Of a stretch of DNA of 64,000 nt, positions 17,401-24,939 are shown piece after piece. The stretch is from Arthrobacter alpinus. GTDB taxonomy: Bacteria > Actinomycetota > Actinomycetes > Actinomycetales > Micrococcaceae. The stretch covers positions 1 through 64,000 of the forward strand of contig NZ_FNTV01000002.1 in NCBI RefSeq assembly GCF_900105965.1, written 5' to 3'. The notes beneath the pieces were generated by a model. The model was not told where the DNA came from, made no database searches, and worked only from the letters and a program-made list of their open reading frames with translations. Position 1 is the first letter of the stretch. Each line of letters opens with the position of its first letter. Made by a program: the position numbers and the translations under genes.

Positions 17401-18896
17401 AGTTGCTGGACAGGTTCACCAAATCCAACCAGGACGACCAAGCACAAGTCTTTGATTTCATTCCTTCAACCGAGTCAGCGCAGGGGCGAAAGGAACGTCG
17501 AGCTCAAGCTGCGGAGATCCGCCGTACGCGGACGGAATCCGGGACTGTGCTTCCCATCAACCGGTTGCCTTTCACGACTTTCCCCAAGGGTGGTGCGAAG
17601 GTTCCTGCCAATCTCCGAGGCCCTTCCACGGTCACCCCACAGGTTCACGGTTCCTCCACCCTCACCTATGCCGCAGCTTACCCATTCGTATCCGAAGGAG
17701 GACTGGGCGCTGAAGGCGTGTACATGGGGCAGGACACTGCCGGCGGTGGGGCGTTCTGTGCTGATCCGTGGGCTTGGTACGAGAAGGGATTTGTTTCAGG
17801 GACTTCAATAGTGCTTATCGGGGGAGTGGGTACGGGAAAGTCTACGTGTGCCAAAACCCTGGTTTGCCGGTTGGTTATTGCGGGCAGAAAAGCTGCCGTG
17901 TGTACCGATAAGAAGGGCGAATGGGTCAGGGTCGCACGATGGCTGGGCGGCGAAGTCATATCGGTAGGCCCTGGGCGGTCGTCGCGGATCAATCCCTTGG
18001 ACGAGGGAAGTCGTCCTCTCTTGAATTCTGAAGACAAACCGCTCAGCGACTTCGAGTGGGCCGCAATCGTCAGCTCACGCCGGCTGGCCTTGTTGGGAAC
18101 TTTGGTCTCCATCCTCCTGGGCGGGCGCATGTTGGAACCGGCCGAGCACGTAGCGCTGACGCGGGCTGTTTCCCACGCCGCCGAATACAACAAAGTTCCG
18201 ACGATCCCTCACGTGATCTCTGCGTTGAAGAACCCCAGTGAAGAAGTTCGAGCAGAAATCCAAGACCAAGGCGCCAATCTGGGCCATGCTCTCACCCGCT
18301 GCGTCACCGGTGACATTGCCGGTATGTTCGACGGCGAATCAACAGTGTCCTTCAACCCGGATGCACCCATCATGGTCATTGACACCTCAGGGCTGACCGG
18401 CGCGTCCAGCGAGGCCGTCAGTATTACCAGCGCCTGCACCTCTGCCTGGGTAGAGGCTGTTGTCACCAACAAAGAATCTGGGCAACGTGTCGTGGTCTAT
18501 GAAGAGGGCTGGGACACTCTCTCTGACCCCGCAGCGTTGGAAAGGATGGTCGTGCAATGGAAATTGGCTCGTGAGTACGGAATTACCAATCTCTTGATCC
18601 TGCATAAGTTGGCAGACCTCGATATGGCAGGCGATTCAGGATCGAAGCCTCGCGCTTTGGCCGAGTCATTGCTGACCGATGCTGAGATTCGCATCGTCTA
18701 CAGGCAAGCACCAGGAGCCCTTCCAACCACGAAAAAGAACTTGGGGCTGACCACTGCCGAGGCAGAAAAGGTGAGCAAACTCAAAAAAGGCCAAGGACTC
18801 TGGAAAGTTGGACCACGCTCCTTCATCGTCGACAACAAAATGACCGCTGCCGAACGCCCCGTCTTCGATACTGACGCAAGGATGGAATCAAAGTGA
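17397..18896 (+). CDS. VirB4/TraC-like conjugation ATPase
   Basis: 499 residues. Walker A is GGVGTGKST (about 142-150), Walker B with catalytic acids is VVVYEEGWD (about 363-371), and a C-terminal HKLADLD sensor-like segment follows, the order of VirB4-type ATPases lacking the N-terminal domain, which here is carried by the preceding SCO6880-like protein. It would power assembly and substrate movement through the type IV channel at the cytoplasmic membrane. The last 51 bp of the gene occur again at 19166-19216, flanking a 270-bp insert before the coupling-protein gene. Confidence 0.85.
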   Translation: MKLLDRFTKSNQDDQAQVFDFIPSTESAQGRKERRAQAAEIRRTRTESGTVLPINRLPFTTFPKGGAKVPANLRGPSTVTPQVHGSSTLTYAAAYPFVSEGGLGAEGVYMGQDTAGGGAFCADPWAWYEKGFVSGTSIVLIGGVGTGKSTCAKTLVCRLVIAGRKAAVCTDKKGEWVRVARWLGGEVISVGPGRSSRINPLDEGSRPLLNSEDKPLSDFEWAAIVSSRRLALLGTLVSILLGGRMLEPAEHVALTRAVSHAAEYNKVPTIPHVISALKNPSEEVRAEIQDQGANLGHALTRCVTGDIAGMFDGESTVSFNPDAPIMVIDTSGLTGASSEAVSITSACTSAWVEAVVTNKESGQRVVVYEEGWDTLSDPAALERMVVQWKLAREYGITNLLILHKLADLDMAGDSGSKPRALAESLLTDAEIRIVYRQAPGALPTTKKNLGLTTAEAEKVSKLKKGQGLWKVGPRSFIVDNKMTAAERPVFDTDARMESK

Positions 18897-19216
18897 AAAT
18901 GGGAATCGAGTTGATCCAGGGGTCCCTGCCATGTAAGACACATGCGGTCCAACCCCACGGCGCGCATGTGATCGTTGGCCGTATGAGATACGGAAAGGGT
19001 TGGGTCGCTAAGCAGCAGATCGTTGAATTCTTACTACAAGGCAAGACAAGGTTCCACGCATCATCCAATGCGCAGGGCAGTCACCAGCGGGAGAAGCCCG
19101 TTGACCTGGCTTTGTGGATGGAATCAAAGTTTCGGGGGCACCGGCAAGTGGGGCTAATTTTCAGCGCTGCCGAACGCCCCGTATTCGACACTGATGCACG
19201 GATGGAGTCCAAATGA
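18846..19216 (+). repeat. Diverged duplication of the virB4 3' end flanking an insert
   Basis: The 51-bp stretches 18846-18896 and 19166-19216 both encode AAERPVFDTDARMESK and stop, with several silent differences. The right copy overlaps the coupling-protein ATG as ATGA, probably the ancestral junction. The left copy now ends virB4, and about 270 bp lie between. The synonymous divergence argues against a recent tandem duplication and suggests recombination with a related transfer operon. Confidence 0.8.
18893..19216 (+). CDS. 107-aa chimeric ORF between virB4 and the coupling-protein gene
   Basis: It opens with GTG 18893, overlapping the virB4 TGA, and has MGIELIQGSLPCKTHAVQ, then HVIVGRMRYGKGWVAKQQ, a P-loop-like but non-canonical G-x(4)-GKG. 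Its last 18 residues duplicate the VirB4 C-terminus. The middle resembles the nucleotide-binding start of a coupling or FtsK-type ATPase, but it is too short to be functional as one. It may be a fragment brought in by recombination, still in frame. I do not recognise a defined family, and expression is plausible only by coupling to virB4. Confidence 0.4.
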   Translation: MKMGIELIQGSLPCKTHAVQPHGAHVIVGRMRYGKGWVAKQQIVEFLLQGKTRFHASSNAQGSHQREKPVDLALWMESKFRGHRQVGLIFSAAERPVFDTDARMESK

Positions 19217-21027
19217 ACGGGAAAACGACCACAAGCCTTGAAAAGGTAATGGGCGCTCTCGTCGTCATTGTTATGGGATTCAGCATCCTTTTAGTTGCCG
19301 CTGCTCAGTTGGCCGGGCGGGCCTCCTGCGGTGAGTGGCTTGCAGGATCCAGCATCATCAGTGGTCTGAGGTTCATCGTCTCCGGCAATGCAGGAGACTT
19401 CGGATCCTCCGCGGCCGGCTGCGTACCTTCGGCTTTCTCCATCTGGGGAACACTGGGTGCCTTCATCGCCATTGTGTTGATCATGGCTGGCATCATCTGG
19501 TGGAAGTGGTGCTCATACCTTCAATCAACAAAGTGGCTGATGAAAGACATAGCCCGCCGTGAGGGAGTCGCCCAGGCCAAAGAGGTTCGCGAAATCGCAG
19601 GAGTGAAGGCATTGATGGCGAAGGCAGAGTCCATTCGTCCTGGCCTTCACAAGCCCAAGTACACCGACTGTGGCATGGTCCTTGGTACCTGCCAAGGGCA
19701 GAAAGTGGCGGTATCTTCCGAAGATTCCATCATTTTGGTTGGCCCTCCCCGGTCTGGCAAGGGCTTCTACCTCATTATCAACGCGATTCTTGATTCCCCT
19801 GGTGCGGTCATTACGACTTCGACAAGGGCAGATAACTACGCTGCGACTGCCAGTGTTCGTGCAGCAAACGGTTCAACCGTGACCCTTTTTGATCCTCAAG
19901 GCCTCTCTGGTTTGCCGAGCACCTTGAAGTGGTCCCCCCTGCAGGGGTGCGAAAAAACGATGGTGGCCATGCGCCGAGCCAAGGTTTTGGTCGCTTCCTC
20001 AGGCATGGGACAGTCATCGTCCAATCAGGAATGGGCACAGGTTGCCGAGACCCTTCTGGCGTACTTGCTTCATGCCGGTGCGTTGGGGAAGAAGAGCGCG
20101 CACGACCTGGGGACTTGGGGATCATCCCCTGAGATGGCCAAGGAAGCGGTTCGTATCTTGGAGGAGCATCCCGACGCTTCCATGGGATGGGGGATGAACC
20201 TGCGCAGTGAACTGGAGACGGATCCTCGGATGTTGCCCTCGAAATGGATGGGCGTTACCGGTGCGCTCCAGGCACTCCTTCTTCCTGAGGTGGCTGAAAC
20301 GCTCTCCCCGCGGAGTGAGCGCGAAATGCTGGTCCCTGAGGACTTCATCAAGAACAAGGGCACCTTGTACTTGATTGGTACCAAGAGTGGCGGCGGTGCC
20401 ATTGCCCCGTTCCTGATCGCTTTGTTGGATGAAATCGTGGAAACCGCTCGTCAGATCGCGTTTAGGTCTCCGGGCGGACGACTTGACCCTCCCATGTCAT
20501 TGATCTTGGATGAAATCGCCAACCTGGCGGTCTGGCCCTCTCTGCCGCAGATCATGTCCGATGGTGGGGGCGTGGGCATTAGTACCGTGGTGGTCCTTCA
20601 GTCCGTCGCCCAAGCCCGTGGTGGGTGGGGTGAACAGGAAGCGCAAGCAATCTTTGACGCGGCCATCATCAAGATCCAGCTAGGTGGAGCAGGCAACACC
20701 ACTGACCTCAAGCAATTCGCTGACCTGATGGGTACCAGGGAAGTCATTGAGCGCAACCGGTCCTGGAGCGAGGGGAACCGGACGGTGAGTGAATCCCGCA
20801 AGGAGAAGGAAGTCATCACGGTTGCTGAACTACGCAGGCTTCCTGCTGGGACGGCGTTGTTCATGGGCCGCAATGGCCGACCGATGCTTATGAGCATGGT
20901 CCGGTGGATAGACCGACCGGATGCCGCTCAGATCAAAGCCGGCATTGCTGCCTTCAGCGAAGAACTGTTGGCGGAACTGACTTCAATGACGGATGAACCG
21001 ATACCTTCAGCGGTTCTGGTGGACTGA
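19213..21027 (+). CDS. VirD4/TraG-type coupling protein
   Basis: 604 residues. Two N-terminal membrane segments (about 12-33 and 77-98) are followed by an ATPase domain with Walker A VGPPRSGKG (about 176-184) and Walker B SLILDEIANL (about 429-438). Later motifs typical of coupling proteins are GVGISTVVVLQSVAQARGGW and a C-terminal DLMGTREVIERNRSW. These hexameric ATPases dock the DNA-relaxase complex onto the type IV channel. It overlaps the upstream copy of the virB4 end (ATGA) and the next gene (TGATG). Strong evidence that the element is conjugative, although the relaxase itself was not seen in the window. Confidence 0.9.
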   Translation: MNGKTTTSLEKVMGALVVIVMGFSILLVAAAQLAGRASCGEWLAGSSIISGLRFIVSGNAGDFGSSAAGCVPSAFSIWGTLGAFIAIVLIMAGIIWWKWCSYLQSTKWLMKDIARREGVAQAKEVREIAGVKALMAKAESIRPGLHKPKYTDCGMVLGTCQGQKVAVSSEDSIILVGPPRSGKGFYLIINAILDSPGAVITTSTRADNYAATASVRAANGSTVTLFDPQGLSGLPSTLKWSPLQGCEKTMVAMRRAKVLVASSGMGQSSSNQEWAQVAETLLAYLLHAGALGKKSAHDLGTWGSSPEMAKEAVRILEEHPDASMGWGMNLRSELETDPRMLPSKWMGVTGALQALLLPEVAETLSPRSEREMLVPEDFIKNKGTLYLIGTKSGGGAIAPFLIALLDEIVETARQIAFRSPGGRLDPPMSLILDEIANLAVWPSLPQIMSDGGGVGISTVVVLQSVAQARGGWGEQEAQAIFDAAIIKIQLGGAGNTTDLKQFADLMGTREVIERNRSWSEGNRTVSESRKEKEVITVAELRRLPAGTALFMGRNGRPMLMSMVRWIDRPDAAQIKAGIAAFSEELLAELTSMTDEPIPSAVLVD

Positions 21028-21479
21028 TGGGCATGTCCCTAGGCCGAAAGACCGGTTCGCAACGAAACTCCTACTCCGCCTATACGCAATCACCAGCATG
21101 GCGGGCGAGGCGTAGGCGGTGGTTCGAGGACTGCTGGAAGCGAGGTTTCGAACCAGCTTGCCAGGTCTGCGGACAGACCTTGACCGAGTTGGGCACCTTG
21201 GATCTTCACCATCTGAGTTACCAGGGTGTCCAGCAAAGGCCACAAACAGGTATCTGGCTCTCGACCGAGACTGACGAAGAGCTACTCCCACTGTGTCGGG
21301 ACGACCATGAATCACTTCACCGCATTCTTGATGAGAATCGCCGTGACTACTGGGGTTGGGACCGACGGAGAGCCACCGTGGTGGTGCTGTCCCATTTACG
21401 CAGAAAACATCAACAACTCAAACCCTCACCGAATCACATATCTAGTGCAGGATCACCAGCACGGAAAGAGAAGCCTTGA
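21027..21479 (+). CDS. HNH-type small protein after the coupling gene
   Basis: 150 residues, basic at the N-terminus (WRARRRRWFEDCWKRGF). CQVCG (about 48-52) and TLDLHHLSYQG (about 60-70), then LLPLCRDDHESLHRI (about 89-103), give the Cys-x2-Cys, His-His and Cys-x3-His-x3-His spacing of HNH endonucleases with a structural zinc. The family covers homing, restriction and phage nucleases. Its role in a transfer operon is unknown; DNA processing or entry defence are options. ATG overlaps the coupling gene stop; ATG 21033 is an alternative start. Confidence 0.7.
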   Translation: MGMSLGRKTGSQRNSYSAYTQSPAWRARRRRWFEDCWKRGFEPACQVCGQTLTELGTLDLHHLSYQGVQQRPQTGIWLSTETDEELLPLCRDDHESLHRILDENRRDYWGWDRRRATVVVLSHLRRKHQQLKPSPNHISSAGSPARKEKP

Positions 21480-21769
21480 CTTCCACCACTGACCAGACCT
21501 CCTCGGTGTGCTACATCTGCACCCAAGAAGGCTTCCTTGCTCCTCACATTGTGGCGGGGAGCGTCTTTGACCGGACCAAATGCGGTGCCGGTATCCAAGA
21601 CCCCTGCGTGGCCAGTGTCCTTCTTTGCCCAGGCTGCCATAGTTCCGTTCATGACTGCATGGAAAGCCAGCCCTGCCACAACGTCGAGGCGGCCGCGGCC
21701 GAAGCCGTCAACCGACTGATGGCCAGAATTCAGCACGGACTGCACCTGAAAGCGGGAGGAACCTCATGA
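21476..21769 (+). CDS. Small zinc-ribbon/HNH-like protein
   Basis: 97 residues from a TTG that overlaps the previous TGA (TTGA). VCYICTQEG (about 11-19) and LLCPGCHSSVHDC (about 49-61) supply paired cysteines and a histidine spaced like a degenerate HNH or zinc-ribbon fold. The canonical second His pair of HNH nucleases is less clear than in the gene before. The two may be a related pair. GTS at the end runs into the next ATG with a 4-nt overlap. Function not known. Confidence 0.55.
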   Translation: MTSTTDQTSSVCYICTQEGFLAPHIVAGSVFDRTKCGAGIQDPCVASVLLCPGCHSSVHDCMESQPCHNVEAAAAEAVNRLMARIQHGLHLKAGGTS

Positions 21770-22677
21770 GCGCCAAATCAACAGCGGATCCTGCGGACAA
21801 TGCGGAGACGGATTTTCCTTGGGACGCCAGTATCACAGGAGCTGACGACGATGGTGACGGCGTGCGGAACACCCCTGCTGTGGAAGGATCCGAGTCCCAG
21901 TTGCCTCCCTATATTGATCAGGATGTTGAGGCAGCGGACGATGACGCCCCACCGGTGTGGTTTGGGCGTCGATGGCGAGAAATTACCGACACGACAGAGA
22001 AGCAGGAAGCCTGGAAGCATCTTCGCCAATGGGTCGATTGGCTCAAGGTTGAGTACAAAATCGTTGATGGAGAGATCCCCAATTGCTGGTACCTCCACAC
22101 CGACATTACGGCCGAGCTGTACGCGGGACAGTGCGCCGAATACAAAGTCTGGGAAGAAGGCGCCCCCGGGCTTTCGCCTCTAACAACATGGCATCCACAC
22201 CTGGTAGCCATGCGAGGACGCATCAAGGGTTTGGCAGATAGGTGCAACCGCAACAAAAAACACACTCCCGATGAAGCCAGCAATGGCAAAGAGCCGTTTA
22301 CCCTCACCCATGACGAGGATCAGTGGCACCACCACATCAATAGCCTGGTTGAAGTGCAGCTTGTCCCTATTCCCCAAGACACCATTGGTTTTCGCTTCGC
22401 CGTTGAAACTGAAGCTGACGGCACCTTGTTCAGTGAACCAGTTGCCGTTTCAGGACTTCCGCGAGAAAGCACGAGCGAAATATCCCCCATCAAGAAAATC
22501 CAGACGGGGCAGGTCGGAGAAGTTGAACTTCGGGTGGCCGTCATGGGAGAAATTCCCAAAACCACCTGGTGGGAGAGTCAGCTCCCTGGTTCCGACACGT
22601 GGTCTGAGATGGCAACAACGAAGATCCGATACAAGAGACCAAGCTCTGGTCTTCTAGACAGAAATCAAGACTCTTAA
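21766..22677 (+). CDS. DUF4913-family plasmid protein with C-terminal extension
   Basis: 303 residues. After an acidic N-terminus (about 1-60), residues about 80-150 match the DUF4913 pattern: LRQWVDWLKVEY, then CWYLHTDITAEL, KVWEEGA and TTWHPHLVAMRGRI. DUF4913 proteins recur in actinobacterial plasmids next to transfer genes; their role is unknown. The C-terminal 130 residues are beta-rich and not part of that family as I know it. The gene overlaps the upstream stop by 4 nt and is followed 14 nt later by another unknown gene. Confidence 0.65.
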   Translation: MSAKSTADPADNAETDFPWDASITGADDDGDGVRNTPAVEGSESQLPPYIDQDVEAADDDAPPVWFGRRWREITDTTEKQEAWKHLRQWVDWLKVEYKIVDGEIPNCWYLHTDITAELYAGQCAEYKVWEEGAPGLSPLTTWHPHLVAMRGRIKGLADRCNRNKKHTPDEASNGKEPFTLTHDEDQWHHHINSLVEVQLVPIPQDTIGFRFAVETEADGTLFSEPVAVSGLPRESTSEISPIKKIQTGQVGEVELRVAVMGEIPKTTWWESQLPGSDTWSEMATTKIRYKRPSSGLLDRNQDS

Positions 22678-22691
22678 GAGAGGCGATACTG

Positions 22692-24185
22692 ATGGCACGA
22701 TCAAGCCTTCCAGGCAGCATGACCCCGGATGAAGCCAAAGAGAAATACGGCATTGACCTTCATGACCCTCGCTACGAGGTGCTGGAGGATAAGGAGATGA
22801 CGGGCACCTTATGGCCCGGGAATCCCTACATGGTTTACCCCGGCCCCGGTGAACACAATGAGGATACTCGTAAGACGATTGAAGTACTCGAATCCCTGGG
22901 TGCATGGGTCGAGGTCCGAAGTGTTGAAGACATGGCAGCAGATGGCACCGTACTGCCGGCAGGACACGCCTGGCCTGTTGTCGACGATGTTGGCCATGAA
23001 ATATGGGCAGGCTACGACCCAGAAAAATTGATACGCAAGGCAAACGACGTTGCCCTCACCCCTGCGTCAGTGCCGGGAGCCTTCGAAGCCTATCTGAAGG
23101 ACAACTTCGGGGAGACCGTTCTTCCGGAGGTGCTGCGTGCGGATCTTGAGAAAGCCTTCCTACGCAACGAAACGATCCGAGCCATAGGCAGTGCCAACGC
23201 ACTGGAGAATATGACTGAGGAAATCAGGGACATATTGCTTGAAGACGTCGTTCTCGATGAGGTTGAAACCTTTGCAGCTGGGGTCCTTCGACTACCTGAA
23301 CTAACACCCGATGAAGTGGAAGCCGTCACATATCTGAGGGCGAATTATGTTGCGAAAAAGGCTGCCTGGACGGCGGCTGCTGCCGACGATCCCAACCTTC
23401 TTGATCTTGCCGCAGAGTGTGAAACTGCAGAATTCACTCTTGCGAGAAAGGTCGAAGCACTGTACCAAGTCGCTGCTAATCGGACGTTCGCAGCCTCCCC
23501 CTTTGCGGTGATGTTTGGGGCCGAGAACACTCAGTCACTCAGCGTCGAGGGCGGCCTGCCGTGGGAGTCGATTAAGCCTCGTGACTACGCTCCTGCGAAC
23601 AAGTCAGAGTGGAAGCATCTGAGCGAAGTTCACAAGGACGGGAACACTGTCGGATACGTCGACTTGGGGAATGGGAAAGAAATCACAACTCTTGCCCGGG
23701 CCAAGGGCGAGAATGAACCCAACTCTCCTAGAGACAGGGAGGAAACGCTGTACCGTGTCGGGACCGATCGTTGGCTTCTAGGCAAGACTGCCACCGAAGC
23801 CTTCCAGATCAATACCTCACAAGAAATCAGTGATGAGAGTGCTTTGGAGTGGCTTGGAGCCAGTGGGTGGACCGTCATCGATCACGTCAGCGACTTCGAC
23901 TACCCCCGATCAGAGACCGGGCCTGTCTACCTACGGGGAAGCATCCTTCAATCCATTGAAAAAGCGGATGTCATCGTCAGCGAAAACAGCTCCCTCGCTG
24001 AACCAGGCAAGGCCGCTGTCACGGTCGTGGGCCGCAGTGAGCTTGCCGGAGAACTCCACCAGCAAGGCACCTCGCCCACGAATCAACCACGCACCCCGCT
24101 TCGCGAGAACACCCTCGATGCGCAAGCCCACCACATCGTCGACACACTAGAAATCAGTACCGCCGAGCACACCACCTTGCACTAG
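22692..24185 (+). CDS. Unknown 497-aa soluble protein, last gene before the ssb promoter
   Basis: Preceded by GAGAGGCG. There is no signal peptide or membrane segment. The N-terminus starts MTPDEAKEKYGIDLHDPRYE and contains GTLWPGNPYMVYPGPGEH; the middle is helical and acidic (about 130-270); the end is low-complexity (EISTAEHTTLH). I do not recognise any family. Its place between DUF4913 and ssb, and a strong terminator after it, make it the last gene of the transfer operon. A role in transfer or establishment is a guess from context. Confidence 0.6.
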   Translation: MARSSLPGSMTPDEAKEKYGIDLHDPRYEVLEDKEMTGTLWPGNPYMVYPGPGEHNEDTRKTIEVLESLGAWVEVRSVEDMAADGTVLPAGHAWPVVDDVGHEIWAGYDPEKLIRKANDVALTPASVPGAFEAYLKDNFGETVLPEVLRADLEKAFLRNETIRAIGSANALENMTEEIRDILLEDVVLDEVETFAAGVLRLPELTPDEVEAVTYLRANYVAKKAAWTAAAADDPNLLDLAAECETAEFTLARKVEALYQVAANRTFAASPFAVMFGAENTQSLSVEGGLPWESIKPRDYAPANKSEWKHLSEVHKDGNTVGYVDLGNGKEITTLARAKGENEPNSPRDREETLYRVGTDRWLLGKTATEAFQINTSQEISDESALEWLGASGWTVIDHVSDFDYPRSETGPVYLRGSILQSIEKADVIVSENSSLAEPGKAAVTVVGRSELAGELHQQGTSPTNQPRTPLRENTLDAQAHHIVDTLEISTAEHTTLH

Positions 24186-24199
24186 GAATCGCTACACCC

Positions 24200-24243
24200 A
24201 AGGCCTGCCCCGCACCTCTTAGGAGAGGTGCGGGGCAGGCCTT
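24200..24243 (+). terminator. Strong rho-independent terminator ending the transfer operon
   Basis: AAGGCCTGCCCCGCACCTCT (24200-24219) pairs perfectly with 24224-24243 around TAGG, followed by CCCTTTTTAA. The 20-bp G/C-rich stem plus T-tract is a classic intrinsic terminator, 14 nt after the 497-aa gene. Confidence 0.92.
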
Positions 24244-24365
24244 CCCTTTTTAAGGACCACCAGGCCTGCTTCGTGTGTGTCATATATGCGGGAGCACGAT
24301 TATCCGAATCACCAGGTGCTGGCAGATCAGCTAGTGACGGATCAATGAATTGGAGCGTGCCTCTC

Positions 24366-24827
24366 ATGGCCAAGCCGAAACTGAACAAGATCACGGTGAC
24401 AGGAAACCTGCGAGATGACCCGGTGCTGCGTGAGGGGGCCAAGGGAAAGTTCCTCACGATGCGCCTCATCGAGGACCACCAGCGCTTTGATCGGGACACC
24501 AACAAGTGGGTCGATGACGGGATCGTCGGCTACGACGTAGCCATCAACAAGCCCAACTTGATCAAGAATGCCTTTGCATCCTTGAAGTCAGGGGACCGCA
24601 TCACCGTCTCCGGGGCCTACGAACCAGTCGCCTACCTGACCAAGGAGGGGCAGGCCGCCCTGGGGCACCGCATCAATGCCGATACAGCTGCAGTCGATCT
24701 GACATTCGTAAATGTTGACATCAACCGCCCAACACCGGACCCGATGGTCTACGACGAATCCCCGCACTACTACGACTCAACGGACATGGCTGCCGATGAA
24801 ATGGATGAACGAGGCAACGTTCTCTAG
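24366..24827 (+). CDS. ssb: Single-stranded DNA-binding protein
   Basis: 153 residues from ATG 24366, 10 nt after GGAG; the longer upstream frame would run through the terminator and is unlikely. KITVTGNLRDDPVLRE at the start, RFDRDTNKWVDDG and SLKSGDRITVSGAYEP reflect the OB fold of bacterial SSB (about residues 5-110). The acidic tail ends MDERGNVL and lacks the usual DDIPF-type tip that recruits host repair and replication proteins. Plasmid SSBs protect the entering strand during conjugation. It follows a terminator, so it probably has its own promoter in 24244-24350. Confidence 0.88.
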   Translation: MAKPKLNKITVTGNLRDDPVLREGAKGKFLTMRLIEDHQRFDRDTNKWVDDGIVGYDVAINKPNLIKNAFASLKSGDRITVSGAYEPVAYLTKEGQAALGHRINADTAAVDLTFVNVDINRPTPDPMVYDESPHYYDSTDMAADEMDERGNVL

Positions 24828-24939
24828 GCCAGTGTTCGCCCCTGAGCGAACCCATCAGTAGTTCGCGGTGGCCCCGGTTCCAGGGATCCCCGCGGACTAC
24901 TTTTCTTCATTCAAAAGACTGTCTGTGGAGGGCACTAAA

